This document shows, in pieces, positions 1 to 9,551 of a stretch of 64,000 bases of DNA. The notes under the pieces are model-generated. The model had not been told where the DNA came from. It searched no databases and saw only the letters and a program-made list of their open reading frames with translations. The DNA is taken from assembly GCA_041228285.1 (NCBI GenBank), contig CP166133.1:2017380-2081379 (forward strand), in the 5' to 3' direction. Position 1 is the first letter of the stretch; every line of letters starts with the position of its first letter. The stretch comes from Neisseriaceae bacterium CLB008. GTDB taxonomy: Bacteria > Pseudomonadota > Gammaproteobacteria > Burkholderiales > Neisseriaceae. Made by a program: the position numbers and the translations under genes.

Positions 1-1
1 C

Positions 2-184
2 CATCAGCATGAGCAAGTACACACTCAGCACACCACCAACCCAGTGCCGTTCCTATATATCGGCCGCGACGCCAGCATCACGCCAGGCGGCGCGCTCAAG
101 GACATTGCACCGACGCTATTGGCCATGCTGGGCCTTCCTAAACCCGCTGAAATGACCGGTGAAAGCTTAATTAATTTTAAATGA
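2..184 (+). CDS. gpmI: 2,3-bisphosphoglycerate-independent phosphoglycerate mutase, C-terminal end (partial)
   Basis: Only the last 60 codons are inside the window; the gene starts upstream. The visible end reads [12 protein letters not shown], then [12 protein letters not shown] and AEMTGESLI, which matches the C terminus of the cofactor-independent, metal-dependent mutase that interconverts 3- and 2-phosphoglycerate in glycolysis. The stop codon (182-184) overlaps the ATG of the next gene in an ATGA junction, so this gene and envC are translationally coupled. The gpmI-envC-ctpA order is common in proteobacteria and supports the call. Alkaline-phosphatase-superfamily relatives have similar C termini, but the neighbour makes GpmI clearly the best choice. 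Confidence 0.85.
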   Translation, partial: HQHEQVHTQHTTNPVPFLYIGRDASITPGGALKDIAPTLLAMLGLPKPAEMTGESLINFK

Positions 185-1545
185 TTAAAATAAAATTATC
201 TTTATCTGTATGGGCATGCTGTATGGCGCTTGGCGCCAGCAGCATGCTGCTGGCTGCGCCTGATGATAGTCCGGAAGCGCTGAAAGAAACCCAAGCCGCC
301 ATTGAAGCGGCCCAAAAAGCGATCATCGAACGGCAAGAAGCAAAAAAAACCATCCAAAAAAGCCTGACCGAAACCGCCGCCCAGATCAAACAACATCAGA
401 GCGAATACGAGCGGCTGAATCAGCAACACCAACTCAAATGGGCCGAAGCCAAAGCCCTACAAGAATCCTTGAATATCTTAAGGCTCAAAGCTCAACACAA
501 TCGCGCCCAACTGTCGCGATTGCTCAACGCTTATTATAAAAATCGCTATCCCGAAGCAGTCATCCTGCTACTGAATAACGACGATCCAAACAAAAAAGGC
601 CGCAACCTACGCTATATGCAATACCTCGTGGATGCCGACAAAACCGTCATCCATGAATTGCGCCAGCAGCAACAACAAATTGCGGTACAGCAAGCTGAAG
701 TAAACGCCGAGTTAAAAAAACTAGAGTCCTTGGTCAGCAGCAAAAACCAAGTACTGGGCAAGCTCAAAGATCAAGGCAGCAGCGCCAACAGCGCCAGCCA
801 AAAAATTGACGCCGACATCAAGGCCCAAACCGCTCACATCCAAGAGCTGCGCGGCAATGAGCGCCGTCTCAACAACATCATCACAGCCCTTGCCCAGAAA
901 AAAGCGGCACAAGCGCGCGCTAAAGCGCTGGCCGAGCAGGCGGCCAAAAAGGCCGCCGCCGAACGTGAGGCACAGGCCAAAAAGCAGGCCGAAGCACAAG
1001 CCAAAAAACAGGCTGAGGCACAAAAAAAAGCCGACGCCAAGAAACTGTCAGACGCTTCCGTAGTCGAACCTAAACCCAACGCTGTAGCCAAAGAAAAGCC
1101 GGCGGTTGTGATTGAAAAACCGGTGAGCAAGCCAGCCGAACCGGCTGTCGCCAAAGTAGAATCCTTTGCCCGCCAACAAGGCCAAGTTCAATTGCCCGTA
1201 TCCGGCAAAATTACGGGCCGCTACGGAACACCTAAACCATCTGGCGGCAACTGGAAAGGCGTGTTCATCAACACCGCCCCTCAAGGCGTAGCCACGGTAG
1301 CTGGCGGTGAAGTTGCCTACGCTAACGACCTACAAGGCTATGGCCAAACGGTGATTGTTGACCACGGTAATAATTATTTGAGCGTGTATACCGGCTTAAG
1401 CCAGATTTCAGTCAGCGTTGGCCAGCAGCTCACCGCCCGCCAGCGCATTGGCGTAAGCGGTCAGTTGCCTAGTGGCGAAACCGGCCTATACTTTGAAATC
1501 AGGTACTTAAGCCAGGCCATCAACCCGCTAACCTGGGCAAAATAG
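181..1545 (+). CDS. envC: Murein hydrolase activator EnvC (degenerate LytM/M23 protein)
   Basis: 454 aa secreted protein. Residues 1-26 form a signal peptide ending near MLLAAP. Residues about 30-270 are a long Gln/Lys/Ala-rich coiled coil. A Lys/Ala/Glu-rich linker follows (with two AEAQAKKQ units), and the C-terminal LytM domain covers about 335-454. The LytM domain lacks the zinc ligands of active M23 peptidases: the first His/Asp site reads [11 protein letters not shown] and the HxH site reads LYFEIRY. This is the hallmark of EnvC-type activators, which switch on the septal amidases AmiA/B rather than cutting peptidoglycan themselves. The start overlaps the gpmI stop (ATGA). It is followed 97 nt later by ctpA, probably on the same transcript. 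An alternative name is M23 family peptidase, but the missing ligands favour the activator role. Confidence 0.88.
   Translation: MIKIKLSLSVWACCMALGASSMLLAAPDDSPEALKETQAAIEAAQKAIIERQEAKKTIQKSLTETAAQIKQHQSEYERLNQQHQLKWAEAKALQESLNILRLKAQHNRAQLSRLLNAYYKNRYPEAVILLLNNDDPNKKGRNLRYMQYLVDADKTVIHELRQQQQQIAVQQAEVNAELKKLESLVSSKNQVLGKLKDQGSSANSASQKIDADIKAQTAHIQELRGNERRLNNIITALAQKKAAQARAKALAEQAAKKAAAEREAQAKKQAEAQAKKQAEAQKKADAKKLSDASVVEPKPNAVAKEKPAVVIEKPVSKPAEPAVAKVESFARQQGQVQLPVSGKITGRYGTPKPSGGNWKGVFINTAPQGVATVAGGEVAYANDLQGYGQTVIVDHGNNYLSVYTGLSQISVSVGQQLTARQRIGVSGQLPSGETGLYFEIRYLSQAINPLTWAK
953..1060 (+). repeat. Imperfect in-frame repeats encoding the Lys/Ala/Glu linker of EnvC
   Basis: Within envC the coding sequence repeats a roughly 24-base unit that encodes AEAQAKKQ, twice in full and then in a shorter [11 protein letters not shown] form. 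It lengthens the charged linker between coiled coil and LytM domain. It is a candidate for length variation between strains, but it is a coding repeat and not a mobile element. Confidence 0.5.
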
Positions 1546-1642
1546 CGCAACCCGAAAAATTTGTGCCACTTAAAGATGCTACTGGGGTAAACTATCCGCC
1601 TCAAAGCGCACTTGTACTACTTACTTTTCCGAAGAGGAACTT

Positions 1643-3181
1643 ATGTCTTACCCTACTGTTAAAAAAATTGCTTTATATTGCGTGGGCGCCTTAACCGGCA
1701 TCGGCCTAAGCGTCAGCTTACAGGCTCATGCCAATCAAGCCAGCGACACCAACCTGCCGGTACAAGACCTAAGAACCTTTGCTGAGGTTTACGGCCGCAT
1801 TAAAGCCGAATACGTAGAAGAAAAGCCGGACAGCAAATTGATCGAAGACGCGATCAAAGGCATGGCTTCCAGCCTCGACCCTCACTCCGAATACATGGAC
1901 ACTAAGGGCTATCTTGACCTGCAGGAAAACACCAGCGGCGAATTTGGCGGCCTTGGCCTTGAGGTCGGTGCTGAAAATGGCTTGGTGCGCGTGATTTCCC
2001 CCATCGAAGGCGCACCGGCGGAAAAGGCCGGCATTAAAAGCGGCGACCTAATCGTGAAAATCGACGACACCAACGTACAAGGCCTCAGCCTGTCTGAAGC
2101 GGTGAAGCTGATGCGCGGCAAACCAGGCACGAAAATCAAGCTGACTCTGTCACGCACCGATTATCAGCAGCCTTTGGTCATTGAGCTGACGCGTGCCATC
2201 ATCAAAACCCAAAGCGTACGCAGCAAGCTTTTAGAAAGCGGCTACGGCTACGTGCGCATTGCCCAATTCCAAGACCCAACCACCGCCAACCTGGTGGCGG
2301 CGCTTAACAGCCTGCGCACCGAAAATAAAGGCCCGCTCAAAGGCCTGGTTTTAGACTTACGTGACGATCCGGGCGGCATCCTAAACGGTGCTGTGGGCGT
2401 ATCGGCCGTCTTTTTACCGCAAGATGCCTTAGTCGTCAGCACCAAAGGCCGCGGCGAAGAAGTCAAAATGACGCTGAAAGCACGGCCGCAAGACTACCTC
2501 AGCCAAGCGTCTCAAAAAGACCCATTGGTTGGCCTACCGGCAGAAGCCAAAGACATGCCGATCGTGGTATTAACCAACTCTGGCACGGCCTCTGCATCTG
2601 AAATCGTGGCTGGTGCCCTACAAGACCACAAGCGTGCCGTCATCGTCGGCACCCAAAGCTTCGGTAAAGGCTCGGTACAAACCGTTCTGCCGCTAAGCAA
2701 CGGCGGCGGCTTGAAAATCACCACGGCGCTTTACTACACCCCGAACAACCATTCGATTCAGGCGCGTGGCATTGTGCCCGACGTTTTAGTGAAAGATAAA
2801 GACCGCTTACTCGAAATGCGTGAAGCCGACCTAACTGGCCACATCTCTAACCCTAACGGTGACACCGAAGTCAAAGGCAAGCTGTCATTGAGCGATGAAG
2901 AACGCGCCGAATTAGAGAAGAAAAAAGCCGACCTAGAGGCTGAGGCCAAAAAAGCCGAAGCCGAAAAAACAGCTGCTGCAGAAAAGAACGCCAAGCCAGC
3001 GACCAAAACGCCAGACGTTGACCCTCGCGACCCTAACCCCAGCAAAGATGCGCAGCTAGCCCGCGCCATCGATCTGATTAAGGATCCAGAGCAATGGCAA
3101 AAATCCATTGGCCTTGCCGTCAACAAACCTGGCAAAGACGACCTTAAGAAGGCCAAGGACAAAGAAAAGGCCAAGAAATAA
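1643..3181 (+). CDS. ctpA: Carboxy-terminal processing peptidase (S41 family)
   Basis: 512 aa periplasmic serine protease that trims C termini of envelope proteins. Residues 1-30 are a signal peptide, a PDZ domain lies at about 95-175 (with FGGLGLEV and GIKSGDLIVKID), and the S41 catalytic domain at about 195-385. The catalytic dyad is visible: S317 in GTASASE and K342 in FGKGSVQ, 25 residues apart as in E. coli Prc, with Q346 following. Residues about 425-512 form a Lys/Glu/Ala-rich tail ending in KDKEKAKK, longer than in many family members. The SD is AGAGGAA ahead of ATG. It lies downstream of envC, so both probably work in septal or envelope remodelling. A strong terminator follows. Confidence 0.93.
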   Translation: MSYPTVKKIALYCVGALTGIGLSVSLQAHANQASDTNLPVQDLRTFAEVYGRIKAEYVEEKPDSKLIEDAIKGMASSLDPHSEYMDTKGYLDLQENTSGEFGGLGLEVGAENGLVRVISPIEGAPAEKAGIKSGDLIVKIDDTNVQGLSLSEAVKLMRGKPGTKIKLTLSRTDYQQPLVIELTRAIIKTQSVRSKLLESGYGYVRIAQFQDPTTANLVAALNSLRTENKGPLKGLVLDLRDDPGGILNGAVGVSAVFLPQDALVVSTKGRGEEVKMTLKARPQDYLSQASQKDPLVGLPAEAKDMPIVVLTNSGTASASEIVAGALQDHKRAVIVGTQSFGKGSVQTVLPLSNGGGLKITTALYYTPNNHSIQARGIVPDVLVKDKDRLLEMREADLTGHISNPNGDTEVKGKLSLSDEERAELEKKKADLEAEAKKAEAEKTAAAEKNAKPATKTPDVDPRDPNPSKDAQLARAIDLIKDPEQWQKSIGLAVNKPGKDDLKKAKDKEKAKK

Positions 3182-3203
3182 GTTTTTCTGAGACCAATCG
3201 CCC

Positions 3204-3232
3204 ACGCCCCTGCTCACAACAGGGGCGTTTTT
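3204..3232 (+). terminator. Rho-independent terminator of gpmI-envC-ctpA
   Basis: An 8 bp GC-rich stem, CGCCCCTG / CAGGGGCG, with a 7-nt loop is followed by TTTTT. It lies 24 nt after the ctpA stop. Confidence 0.88.
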
Positions 3233-3263
3233 ATGGCCTAGCGCTTACTCCTTAGGCAGCCAC

Positions 3264-3290
3264 AAAAAATGCCCAATCTTGATTGGGCAT
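3264..3290 (-). terminator. Rho-independent terminator of the ptsN-to-ylqF unit
   Basis: On the minus strand ATGCCCAATC / GATTGGGCAT forms a 10 bp stem with a 2-nt loop (in practice 8 bp with a larger loop), followed by TTTTTTG. It lies 30 nt past the ylqF stop. Confidence 0.85.
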
Positions 3291-3320
3291 TGTTAACGCT
3301 GGCAGCACAAAACAGTGCGT

Positions 3321-4241
3321 CTATCGAGCCGCCTTTTTGGCCGCGCGCTCTTCACGCAACAGCGCTTCTTTTTCTTTAGCGACCTCTAGCCAACGCATCC
3401 ACTCTTCTGGCGTTTCTAAAGTCACACGTCCCATCAGGCCAGCACGATAGTCGGTCAAGATGATTTCGGCCACCTTTTGATAATCTACACGGCCACCACT
3501 GAGTAAGGCCCCACGCTTACGCGCAATGGCATCAAACCAATCATTATCGTGCCAGTCGGCGTACTCTTCAGCGCCCACGTCCAGCTTAAAGCGAGCCACT
3601 ATTTGTTCAGGGTAGTTTTGGCGCAGATAATCCAGCAGCTCCAGCGATACTTCTTCCTCGTCCAAGGCATTGCGGCCAACGGCGCCGCTGGCGGCCAGGT
3701 TATAGCCCCCTTCTTCAACGATGATCTTTGGCCACAGCATGCCTGGCGTGTCAAACAGCCAAAAGTCATCGGCCAAGAAAATGCGCTGTTCTTGCTTGGT
3801 GATGCCCGGCTCGTTACCGGTTTTGGCGCTGCGCTTGCCCATCATGCTGTTGATCAATGTCGACTTACCCACGTTGGGAATGCCGCAAATCAAAACCCGC
3901 AGTGGCTTATCGATGCCGCCGCGATTAGGCACGAGGTCTCGGCAGGCCTTAATCAGCTTCTGGGTGGCTTTTTCGGAAGCGTCTAAAGCGATGGCCTGGG
4001 TTTTGCTCTGATTATTGTAATGCGCCAACCATGCCTCGGTACGCACGGGATCAGCCAAGTCTTGCTTATTCAAAATCTTCAACTTAGGGCGACGTTCAGA
4101 CAGATTCTCCAACAGCGGGTTAGCGCTGGAGCCCGGCAAACGGGCATCCAACACTTCAATCACCACATCGGTTGTCTTCATCCGCTCTGCAATGGCTTTT
4201 TTTGCCTTATGCATGTGCCCTGGAAACCATTGTATTGCCAT
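3321..4241 (-). CDS. ylqF: Ribosome biogenesis GTPase YlqF (RbgA family)
   Basis: 306 aa cytoplasmic GTPase with circularly permuted G motifs: NKQD (G4, about residue 58) comes before GIPNVGKST (G1, about 119) and DTPG (G3, about 164). That order defines the YlqF/YawG class. The N terminus IQWFPGHMHKAKK is the conserved RbgA start. The protein acts in late assembly of the 50S subunit. The C-terminal 100 residues form the usual helical domain. It is the last gene of a minus-strand run and starts 1 nt after the DUF3820 stop, so it is probably co-translated with it. Identity at family level is secure; a role in ribosome assembly is inherited from B. subtilis RbgA. Confidence 0.92.
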   Translation of the reverse strand: MAIQWFPGHMHKAKKAIAERMKTTDVVIEVLDARLPGSSANPLLENLSERRPKLKILNKQDLADPVRTEAWLAHYNNQSKTQAIALDASEKATQKLIKACRDLVPNRGGIDKPLRVLICGIPNVGKSTLINSMMGKRSAKTGNEPGITKQEQRIFLADDFWLFDTPGMLWPKIIVEEGGYNLAASGAVGRNALDEEEVSLELLDYLRQNYPEQIVARFKLDVGAEEYADWHDNDWFDAIARKRGALLSGGRVDYQKVAEIILTDYRAGLMGRVTLETPEEWMRWLEVAKEKEALLREERAAKKAAR

Positions 4242-4242
4242 A

Positions 4243-4458
4243 TTAACTCTGCTCTCTTAACGGCTTGAGTAAATCCATCAAACCGTTGATTTGTATTTCA
4301 TTTAACAATAATATTAACCCACCCAGCTGTCCATCAGGCAAGGCGGATCGGACCATAAAGGCCACATAGTGCTCGGGCAGATCACACAGCAGTAAGCCAC
4401 TGTATTTGCCATAAGGCATCTTCCAGCGCACTAATTTTAATAAATCAGCACGTTCCAT
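4243..4458 (-). CDS. DUF3820 family protein
   Basis: 71 aa. It has the family signature MPYGKYSG, then DLPEHYVAF, and near the C terminus LGGLILLLNEIQINGL. DUF3820 proteins are small, cytoplasmic and of unknown biochemical function; some are annotated as putative quorum-sensing-regulated virulence factors, a label I would not transfer. The start has a good SD (AAAAGGA). It sits 10 nt after rapZ and 1 nt before ylqF, so it is embedded in the operon. Length and motif order are those of the family. Confidence 0.82.
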   Translation of the reverse strand: MERADLLKLVRWKMPYGKYSGLLLCDLPEHYVAFMVRSALPDGQLGGLILLLNEIQINGLMDLLKPLREQS

Positions 4459-4468
4459 GAGGGTCCTT

Positions 4469-5320
4469 TTAACGACGTTTCATTTCATGATTCAGCTGAC
4501 GATGCCGTACCTGTGCCGACACGTCGGCAAAACGCTTTTTCAATTCTTCACTGATGAACACCGAACGGTGCTTGCCGCCGGTACAGCCAATGCCCACCGT
4601 CACATAACTGCGATTTTCCGACTGCATACTGGGCAACCATTTGCGGATAAAGGCCTCTACATCATCAATCATGGCCCAGACTGCCTGCTTGTCCTTAAAG
4701 TAGTCAATGATGGGCGCGTCCAAGCCATTAAACTCTCGGATCTCGCGCTCATAGTGCGGGTTAGGCAGGCTACGCATGTCGAACACAAAATCGGCGTTCA
4801 ATGGTAATCCATACTTGAACCCAAAAGACTCAAACACTAAGTGAATCATGGTGTGCTCTTTCAGCAGCCATTCGGTCACAAAGTGCTTCAAAAGCGGCGT
4901 ACTCATGGTGCTGGTATCGATACGGTGGGCCAAATTACGCACTTCAGCCATGGCTTCGATCTCGATGTCGATGGCCTCATCCAAGGTTCGATCCGCCCGC
5001 GCCAAAGGATGACGGCGGCGGGTTTCTGAGAAGCGCTGCACCAATATGTCCTTACTCGCCTCTAAGAACAAGAGATCCACCGCCACGCCCTTTTCCTTTA
5101 AGCTGGCGATGGTGGCTGGCAAACACTCAAACGAATGGCCAGAACGTGTGTCCACGCTGACGGCAAGACGTTTGGCGCCGTTTTCTTGGTGCAGGCTGAT
5201 CAAATCGCCGACCAAGCTTAAGGGTAAATTATCGACACAAAAAAAGCCTAAGTCTTCCAACAACTTAAGCACCACCGACTTGCCCGAACCAGATAACCCA
5301 CTAACTAAAACCAGCCTCAT
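4469..5320 (-). CDS. rapZ: RNase adapter protein RapZ
   Basis: 283 aa from the chosen ATG. The N-terminal domain has the Walker A motif GLSGSGKS and the C-terminal domain has the conserved [12 protein letters not shown]. In E. coli RapZ binds the sRNA GlmZ and delivers it to RNase E to control glucosamine-6-phosphate synthase; in other phyla the homologue YvcJ binds nucleotides. Three ATG codons in a row begin at 5326. I chose 5320 because an AGTGAG SD lies 7 nt upstream and the family starts M(R/K)LV.SG; an upstream ATG at 5362 would give an unsupported extension. The gene overlaps the 3' end of hprK by 20 nt, showing tight coupling. Whether a GlmY/GlmZ system exists here cannot be judged. 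Confidence 0.93.
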   Translation of the reverse strand: MRLVLVSGLSGSGKSVVLKLLEDLGFFCVDNLPLSLVGDLISLHQENGAKRLAVSVDTRSGHSFECLPATIASLKEKGVAVDLLFLEASKDILVQRFSETRRRHPLARADRTLDEAIDIEIEAMAEVRNLAHRIDTSTMSTPLLKHFVTEWLLKEHTMIHLVFESFGFKYGLPLNADFVFDMRSLPNPHYEREIREFNGLDAPIIDYFKDKQAVWAMIDDVEAFIRKWLPSMQSENRSYVTVGIGCTGGKHRSVFISEELKKRFADVSAQVRHRQLNHEMKRR

Positions 5321-6263
5321 CATCATGCTCACTTTCACGCAATAGCGTCGTGTGTCGATCAATAAATTCTTGCGTGCTGTCTACGCCACGCAGCTGTAAA
5401 ATGTAGTTTCGTACCGCGGCCTCAACCAAAACCGCCAGGTTGCGCCCCGCCGCCACTGGCAAGGTCACCTTGCGAATGTGCACGTGCAGAATGTCTTGGG
5501 TTTCGGTTTGAATGCTAAGCCGGTCTAAGCTTTTCATGTAAGCATCGTCGGCATGCACCAAATTAATGATTAATTTGAGCATTTTTTTGGGCCGAACCGC
5601 TGTTTCACCGAACATGGCGCGAATGTTTAAAATACCCAAGCCGCGCACTTCCAGAAAATCCTTCAGCACTTTAGGGCAACGCCCTTCTAAGGCTTCTGGC
5701 GCAATCCGATAAATTTCTACCGCATCATCCGCCACGAGGCCGTGGCCGCGCGAAATCAACTCTAGCGCCAACTCACTCTTACCCAGGCCCGATTGCCCTA
5801 CCAGCAGCACGCCCACCTCAAATACATCCAAGAATACGCCATGTAAAATGGTCGACGCCGCTAGACAACGTTGCAAATAAATCCGCAACACGTCCATTAA
5901 ATATGGGCTTTCCAACATCGAGGTCATGAGCGGTACATTGTGCTTGTGGCAGTAGTCGCGCAACATATAGGGCACAGTCAAATCATTGGCCACAATCACC
6001 AAGGGAATGCTGCGGTTGAACAAGTCATCGAGCGATGCCTGTACCTTACTGGATTCAAGATGGTTTAAGTACTCCACCTCGGCGACGCCTAACACCTGTA
6101 CTTTATTCGGATGAATAAAGTTCAAATGGCCAACTAAGGCCATACTAGGGCGATCAACGTCTAGGCCGATAAGGTTATCGGCCCCAATCATGCCCGTGGT
6201 CCAAGCCAATTTTAGTTTGACGTGGTTGTCTTCATAAAGCTGGCGGACGCTGATACTGGGCAT
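5301..6263 (-). CDS. hprK: HPr kinase/phosphorylase
   Basis: 320 aa. Walker A is GQSGLGKS at 156-163, followed by the family signature [16 protein letters not shown] at 204-219. The enzyme phosphorylates and dephosphorylates HPr on serine. In betaproteobacteria, which mostly have incomplete sugar PTS, it acts in a regulatory phosphorelay with PtsN. The gene starts 3 nt after the ptsN stop and overlaps rapZ, so ptsN-hprK-rapZ form one unit, as in Neisseria. The length is typical. HPr (ptsH) and EI (ptsI) are not in the window. Confidence 0.95.
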   Translation of the reverse strand: MPSISVRQLYEDNHVKLKLAWTTGMIGADNLIGLDVDRPSMALVGHLNFIHPNKVQVLGVAEVEYLNHLESSKVQASLDDLFNRSIPLVIVANDLTVPYMLRDYCHKHNVPLMTSMLESPYLMDVLRIYLQRCLAASTILHGVFLDVFEVGVLLVGQSGLGKSELALELISRGHGLVADDAVEIYRIAPEALEGRCPKVLKDFLEVRGLGILNIRAMFGETAVRPKKMLKLIINLVHADDAYMKSLDRLSIQTETQDILHVHIRKVTLPVAAGRNLAVLVEAAVRNYILQLRGVDSTQEFIDRHTTLLRESEHDDEAGFS

Positions 6264-6266
6264 GGC

Positions 6267-6713
6267 TTACTCTGCAAACACCAGTTTGACCGCTTGTGGG
6301 TCTTTGGCATTCAATAGACGCTCGCGAATCTCTTTAGAGGAAAACTTCTGCGCCAGCTCTGACAACACTTGAAGGTGTACGTCGGTAGCCTCTTCAGGCA
6401 CCAACAAAATAAACAATAAATTAACCGGCTGGCCATCAGGTGCATCAAACGGCACAGGCTCTTTCACACGTACAAACACGCCGATGGCTTCTTTTAAGCC
6501 TTGCGTGCGGCCATGAGGAATCGCCACGCCCTGCCCTAATCCGGTTGAACCCAACTTCTCTCGTGCAAACAAGCATTCAAACACTTCACTACGGGCCACG
6601 CCGATTTTATTTTCGACCAGCAAACCCACTTGTTCAAAAATGCGTTTTTTACTGCTCACGTCCAAATCAAGAATGATGTGATCAAGAGGTAAAATATTGC
6701 CAATTAGGCTCAT
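6267..6713 (-). CDS. ptsN: Nitrogen-regulatory PTS protein EIIA(Ntr)
   Basis: 148 aa from the chosen ATG. It contains the phosphorylated histidine H67 in the motif VAIPHGRT, plus the later FILLVPEEATDVHLQVLSEL typical of EIIA-Ntr/fructose domains. It receives phosphate from NPr/HPr and controls potassium transport, kinases and metabolic enzymes by protein contact rather than transporting sugar. A GTG four codons upstream (6725) is possible, but the family begins MSLI..ILP. It is the first gene of the minus-strand regulatory unit, so its promoter should lie just upstream of 6725. Neither start has a strong SD. Confidence 0.92.
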   Translation of the reverse strand: MSLIGNILPLDHIILDLDVSSKKRIFEQVGLLVENKIGVARSEVFECLFAREKLGSTGLGQGVAIPHGRTQGLKEAIGVFVRVKEPVPFDAPDGQPVNLLFILLVPEEATDVHLQVLSELAQKFSSKEIRERLLNAKDPQAVKLVFAE

Positions 6714-6807
6714 AACAATCGCCACTAATAAACAAAAAGAACCAACATTTTACCCTTGCCAGCGCCCATACACAATCTTTGTGCCCGCTTTATTCTTGGC
6801 CTCTGGC

Positions 6808-6862
6808 TGAAAAAAAGCGGCAAAGCCGAGCTAGGTCATGCCCAGCAATGCTTTACCGCTTT
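6808..6862 (-). terminator. Probable terminator of ubiC-ubiA
   Basis: On the minus strand AAAGCGGTAAAGC and GCTTTGCCGCTTT pair over 13 bp with one mismatch, followed by TTTTC. The loop is long (about 23 nt), so efficiency is uncertain. It lies 40 nt past ubiA. Confidence 0.6.
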
Positions 6863-6904
6863 ATCCTAAACCTATTTTTCGGGATCATCTAACCCGACTT
6901 AGGC

Positions 6905-7801
6905 TCAAACCACGAGGTAATGAAACACCAAACCGGCAAACAACAGCATGCCAACCTGATTGTTTTGCAAAAACTGCTTAAAGCACTTAGTGCGATCGCG
7001 GTCTTTAATTTGGGTGTATTGATAGCCTTGATGCACCACCACTAAAGCCAAGGCCACCCAATATGGCCATGTTGCGTTCAATAAATAGCCCACCAACGCC
7101 ATCAAGCCAGTAAACACGGCGTGGCACATCATGATGCCGACCACGTCGTAACGACCCCAGGTCAGCGCCGTGCTGGTAATATTGAGGTGAATATCGTCTG
7201 GCTTATCAACCAAGGCATAAATGGTGTCGTAGGCCAAAGTCCAAAACACGCCGGCGGCAAAGATCACCCACGCGCCAACAGGCGGCCACTCGCCCATTTG
7301 GGCGGTAAACGCCATCGGTACCCCAAAGGTAAAGGCCAAGCCCAAATACAGCTGCGGCATCGGAAAGAAACGCTTGGTGAGCGGATAGGTAATCGCCAAG
7401 AAAAGCGCCGGCAGGCTCATTAGCCAAGTCAAACGGTTCATTGGCAATAAGCATAAGGCCGCCAGCAGGCACAAAATCACGATCAGCAGCACCGCCTCTG
7501 TTTTACTGACGCGCCCAAGGGCAAAGGGGCGGTTTTTGGTGCGCTCGACGGCGCCGTCAATATCGCGGTCAAATAAGTCGTTGGCCACGCAACCGGCGCT
7601 GCGCATAAAGAAAGTGCCCAGGGTAAACATCAGCACCAACACCCAATCAGGGTTGCCCTTACTGGCAATCCACAGCGCCCAATAAGTGGGCCACAAGAGC
7701 AACAGCGTGCCGATGGGCTTCTCCACCCGCATCAGTTGTCCATATACATCTAGGCGATCCTTAGTGGTCGCCCAAATGTCTTTTAATGTGTGCACGGTCA
7801 T
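6905..7801 (-). CDS. ubiA: 4-hydroxybenzoate polyprenyltransferase
   Basis: 298 aa integral membrane enzyme with about eight hydrophobic segments. It attaches the polyprenyl tail to 4-hydroxybenzoate, the second step of ubiquinone synthesis. The first Asp-rich motif [15 protein letters not shown] and the second loop [14 protein letters not shown] are both present; they bind the prenyl diphosphate through Mg2+. Its start overlaps the ubiC stop by 4 nt, the usual ubiC-ubiA arrangement, so chorismate lyase hands 4-hydroxybenzoate straight to it. Length is typical. Confidence 0.95.
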   Translation of the reverse strand: MTVHTLKDIWATTKDRLDVYGQLMRVEKPIGTLLLLWPTYWALWIASKGNPDWVLVLMFTLGTFFMRSAGCVANDLFDRDIDGAVERTKNRPFALGRVSKTEAVLLIVILCLLAALCLLPMNRLTWLMSLPALFLAITYPLTKRFFPMPQLYLGLAFTFGVPMAFTAQMGEWPPVGAWVIFAAGVFWTLAYDTIYALVDKPDDIHLNITSTALTWGRYDVVGIMMCHAVFTGLMALVGYLLNATWPYWVALALVVVHQGYQYTQIKDRDRTKCFKQFLQNNQVGMLLFAGLVFHYLVV

Positions 7802-8340
7802 AAATACTCTTCAATCGCTGGTAAAAAACATTCTGTTAATAATAAGGCCTCACCCTCCCACCAAAACGTGGAGCGTCTAGCCCCCATCTCCACCCCAGAT
7901 AAGCCCGCAGCCAATGCCTCGGGCAGCATGGGGTGCGCCACTGGCACCAAGGCATACTCAAAAGCACTGCGGCGGATCGGCAATGAGCCATCGAATAAGC
8001 GGTGCCCTAAGGGCTGGGTGCCACAATCCAGTATCGGCAGCCAATGCTGGCTGTCGCGCCGACACACGCTGCGCGCCCACACCACAGCCTTGCCTGCCAG
8101 CGACAGCGTCACTTCTCGACAAAACAGCGCATCTGCTGCGCCAAAAAGGCCCTCATCTGCGTAGGCTTGGGTGTCATCCAGCTTTAATACGGTCACACTA
8201 AAATCAGGCGACAGCGCCTTAAGGGCCGCAGTCAATGAGTTAACTTGCCATAATTCTGACAAATTTTGTACCATAGGCAGGTGCGCTGACCGTGGTATGG
8301 TTGGCAGCCAGCGGGCGTAAGGAGGGTGTACGGATTTCAT
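7798..8340 (-). CDS. ubiC: Chorismate pyruvate-lyase
   Basis: 180 aa soluble enzyme that cleaves chorismate to 4-hydroxybenzoate and pyruvate, the entry step to ubiquinone. The family C terminus is clear: [21 protein letters not shown], equivalent to RRS.F...G.PLLVTE.FLP in E. coli UbiC, with the Glu that contacts the product. The central REVTL segment is also present. It overlaps ubiA by 4 nt at its 3' end and is divergent from sixA at its 5' end; the two start regions are only about 65 nt apart, so their promoters must overlap or be very compact. Sequence is more divergent than ubiA, as is usual for this family. Confidence 0.87.
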   Translation of the reverse strand: MKSVHPPYARWLPTIPRSAHLPMVQNLSELWQVNSLTAALKALSPDFSVTVLKLDDTQAYADEGLFGAADALFCREVTLSLAGKAVVWARSVCRRDSQHWLPILDCGTQPLGHRLFDGSLPIRRSAFEYALVPVAHPMLPEALAAGLSGVEMGARRSTFWWEGEALLLTECFLPAIEEYL

Positions 8341-8403
8341 CCGTGCATTATGCCAAAGATGCCCCTCAAAGGGAACGGATCAATCCAACGACAAGGACAA
8401 TTA

Positions 8404-8865
8404 GTGGAGATTATTTTATGGCGGCACGCCCAAGCCCACGAAGAAGCCCCTGACGAGGCAAGGCGGCTAACCGAGCTTGGTCATGAGCAAGCCCAACGCA
8501 TGGCCAACTGGCTCAAACAGCGACTGGCCCCGACGCATCAAGTATGGACGTCCGAAGCGCGCCGCACTCAGCAAACGGCAGCCTACTTAAGTCCAGCGGC
8601 GCTACCGATGCGCGCCCTCAATCCAGAAGCGCGCTACCAAGACATCCTACACCTCATCAGTAGACAACCCCTGGACGCCAGCTTAGTGCTGGTTGGCCAT
8701 CAGCCGTGGCTGGGCCATCTATGTCACTGCCTGCTCAACCGCACCGACACCAGCGTGCAACTTTACCCTGTCAGTAAAGGTGTGATGTGGTGGTTTCAGA
8801 TTGACGCCACGGAACCTCAGCTGCGTAGCCGCCTCAAAGCCATGATGCCACCTGATTTGGCATAA
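8404..8865 (+). CDS. sixA: Phosphohistidine phosphatase SixA
   Basis: 153 aa histidine-phosphatase-superfamily protein. The catalytic RHA motif is at residues 7-9 (with H8 accepting phosphate) and the second histidine is in VGHQPWLG. SixA removes phosphate from histidine phosphotransfer proteins, such as ArcB-type HPt domains or the PTS-Ntr protein NPr. I chose the GTG start at 8404 because an AAGGA SD lies 6 nt upstream and it places RH at the N terminus as in the family; an ATG at 8326 would run into the divergent ubiC gene. The link to the nearby ptsN/hprK relay is suggestive only, since SixA acts on NPr in E. coli. Confidence 0.87.
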   Translation: MEIILWRHAQAHEEAPDEARRLTELGHEQAQRMANWLKQRLAPTHQVWTSEARRTQQTAAYLSPAALPMRALNPEARYQDILHLISRQPLDASLVLVGHQPWLGHLCHCLLNRTDTSVQLYPVSKGVMWWFQIDATEPQLRSRLKAMMPPDLA

Positions 8866-8972
8866 CCCTTAAACCCTACCAAGGCCGTTCGGTGCAAAAA
8901 ACCGTGTATCTAATCATTTAATGGTAAAATGCCCGCACGCCTAACATTTGCATTCAACTTTTGGAGCCCGTT

Positions 8973-9530
8973 ATGTTAAAAAAACTCGGTTTAGTGGCCT
9001 TAATCGGCTTAAGCAGCACTTTGGCCATAGCCCAAACTCAAGTCACCCTCAAAACGTCGTCTGGCGATATTGAGCTGGTTCTAGACGAAACCAAAGCGCC
9101 AAAAACCGTAGCTAACTTTGTGTCTTACGCCAAAAGCGGCTTTTACAACGGCACCATTTTTCACCGCGTGATCAATAACTTCATGATCCAAGGCGGTGGC
9201 TTTGACCAAAAAATGACCCAAAAACCAACCAAAGCCCCCGTGGCCAACGAAGCCGATAACGGCTTAAAAAATACCGTCGGTACCATCGCCATGGCGCGCA
9301 CTGCTGATCCTCAATCAGCCACTGCCCAGTTCTTCATCAACGTGGGCAATAACGAATTTTTGAACCACAAAAATAAAACCCCGCAAGGCTATGGCTACAC
9401 CGTCTTTGGTCGCGTGACCAAAGGCATGAACGTAGTCAACAACATTGCTAAAACCCCAACCGGCAATTCTGGCTTTAACCAAGACGTGCCGGTTAAACCC
9501 ATCATCATCAACAAAGTCATCGTGCACTAA
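8973..9530 (+). CDS. ppiA: Periplasmic peptidyl-prolyl cis-trans isomerase, cyclophilin type
   Basis: 185 aa. Residues 1-20 are a signal peptide ([13 protein letters not shown], cleavage after AIA). The rest is one cyclophilin domain with [13 protein letters not shown] and QFFINVGNN. It catalyses proline isomerisation during folding of exported proteins. The ATG at 8973 is preceded by GGAG at 6 nt; the TTG at 8961 lies inside that SD and is rejected. It is followed 21 nt later by a second cyclophilin without a signal peptide. The two domains are clearly related, so the pair looks like a duplication that split export and cytoplasmic roles. No key residue is obviously missing. Confidence 0.93.
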   Translation: MLKKLGLVALIGLSSTLAIAQTQVTLKTSSGDIELVLDETKAPKTVANFVSYAKSGFYNGTIFHRVINNFMIQGGGFDQKMTQKPTKAPVANEADNGLKNTVGTIAMARTADPQSATAQFFINVGNNEFLNHKNKTPQGYGYTVFGRVTKGMNVVNNIAKTPTGNSGFNQDVPVKPIIINKVIVH

Positions 9531-9551
9531 GCACCCACATAAGGAAGCCTC

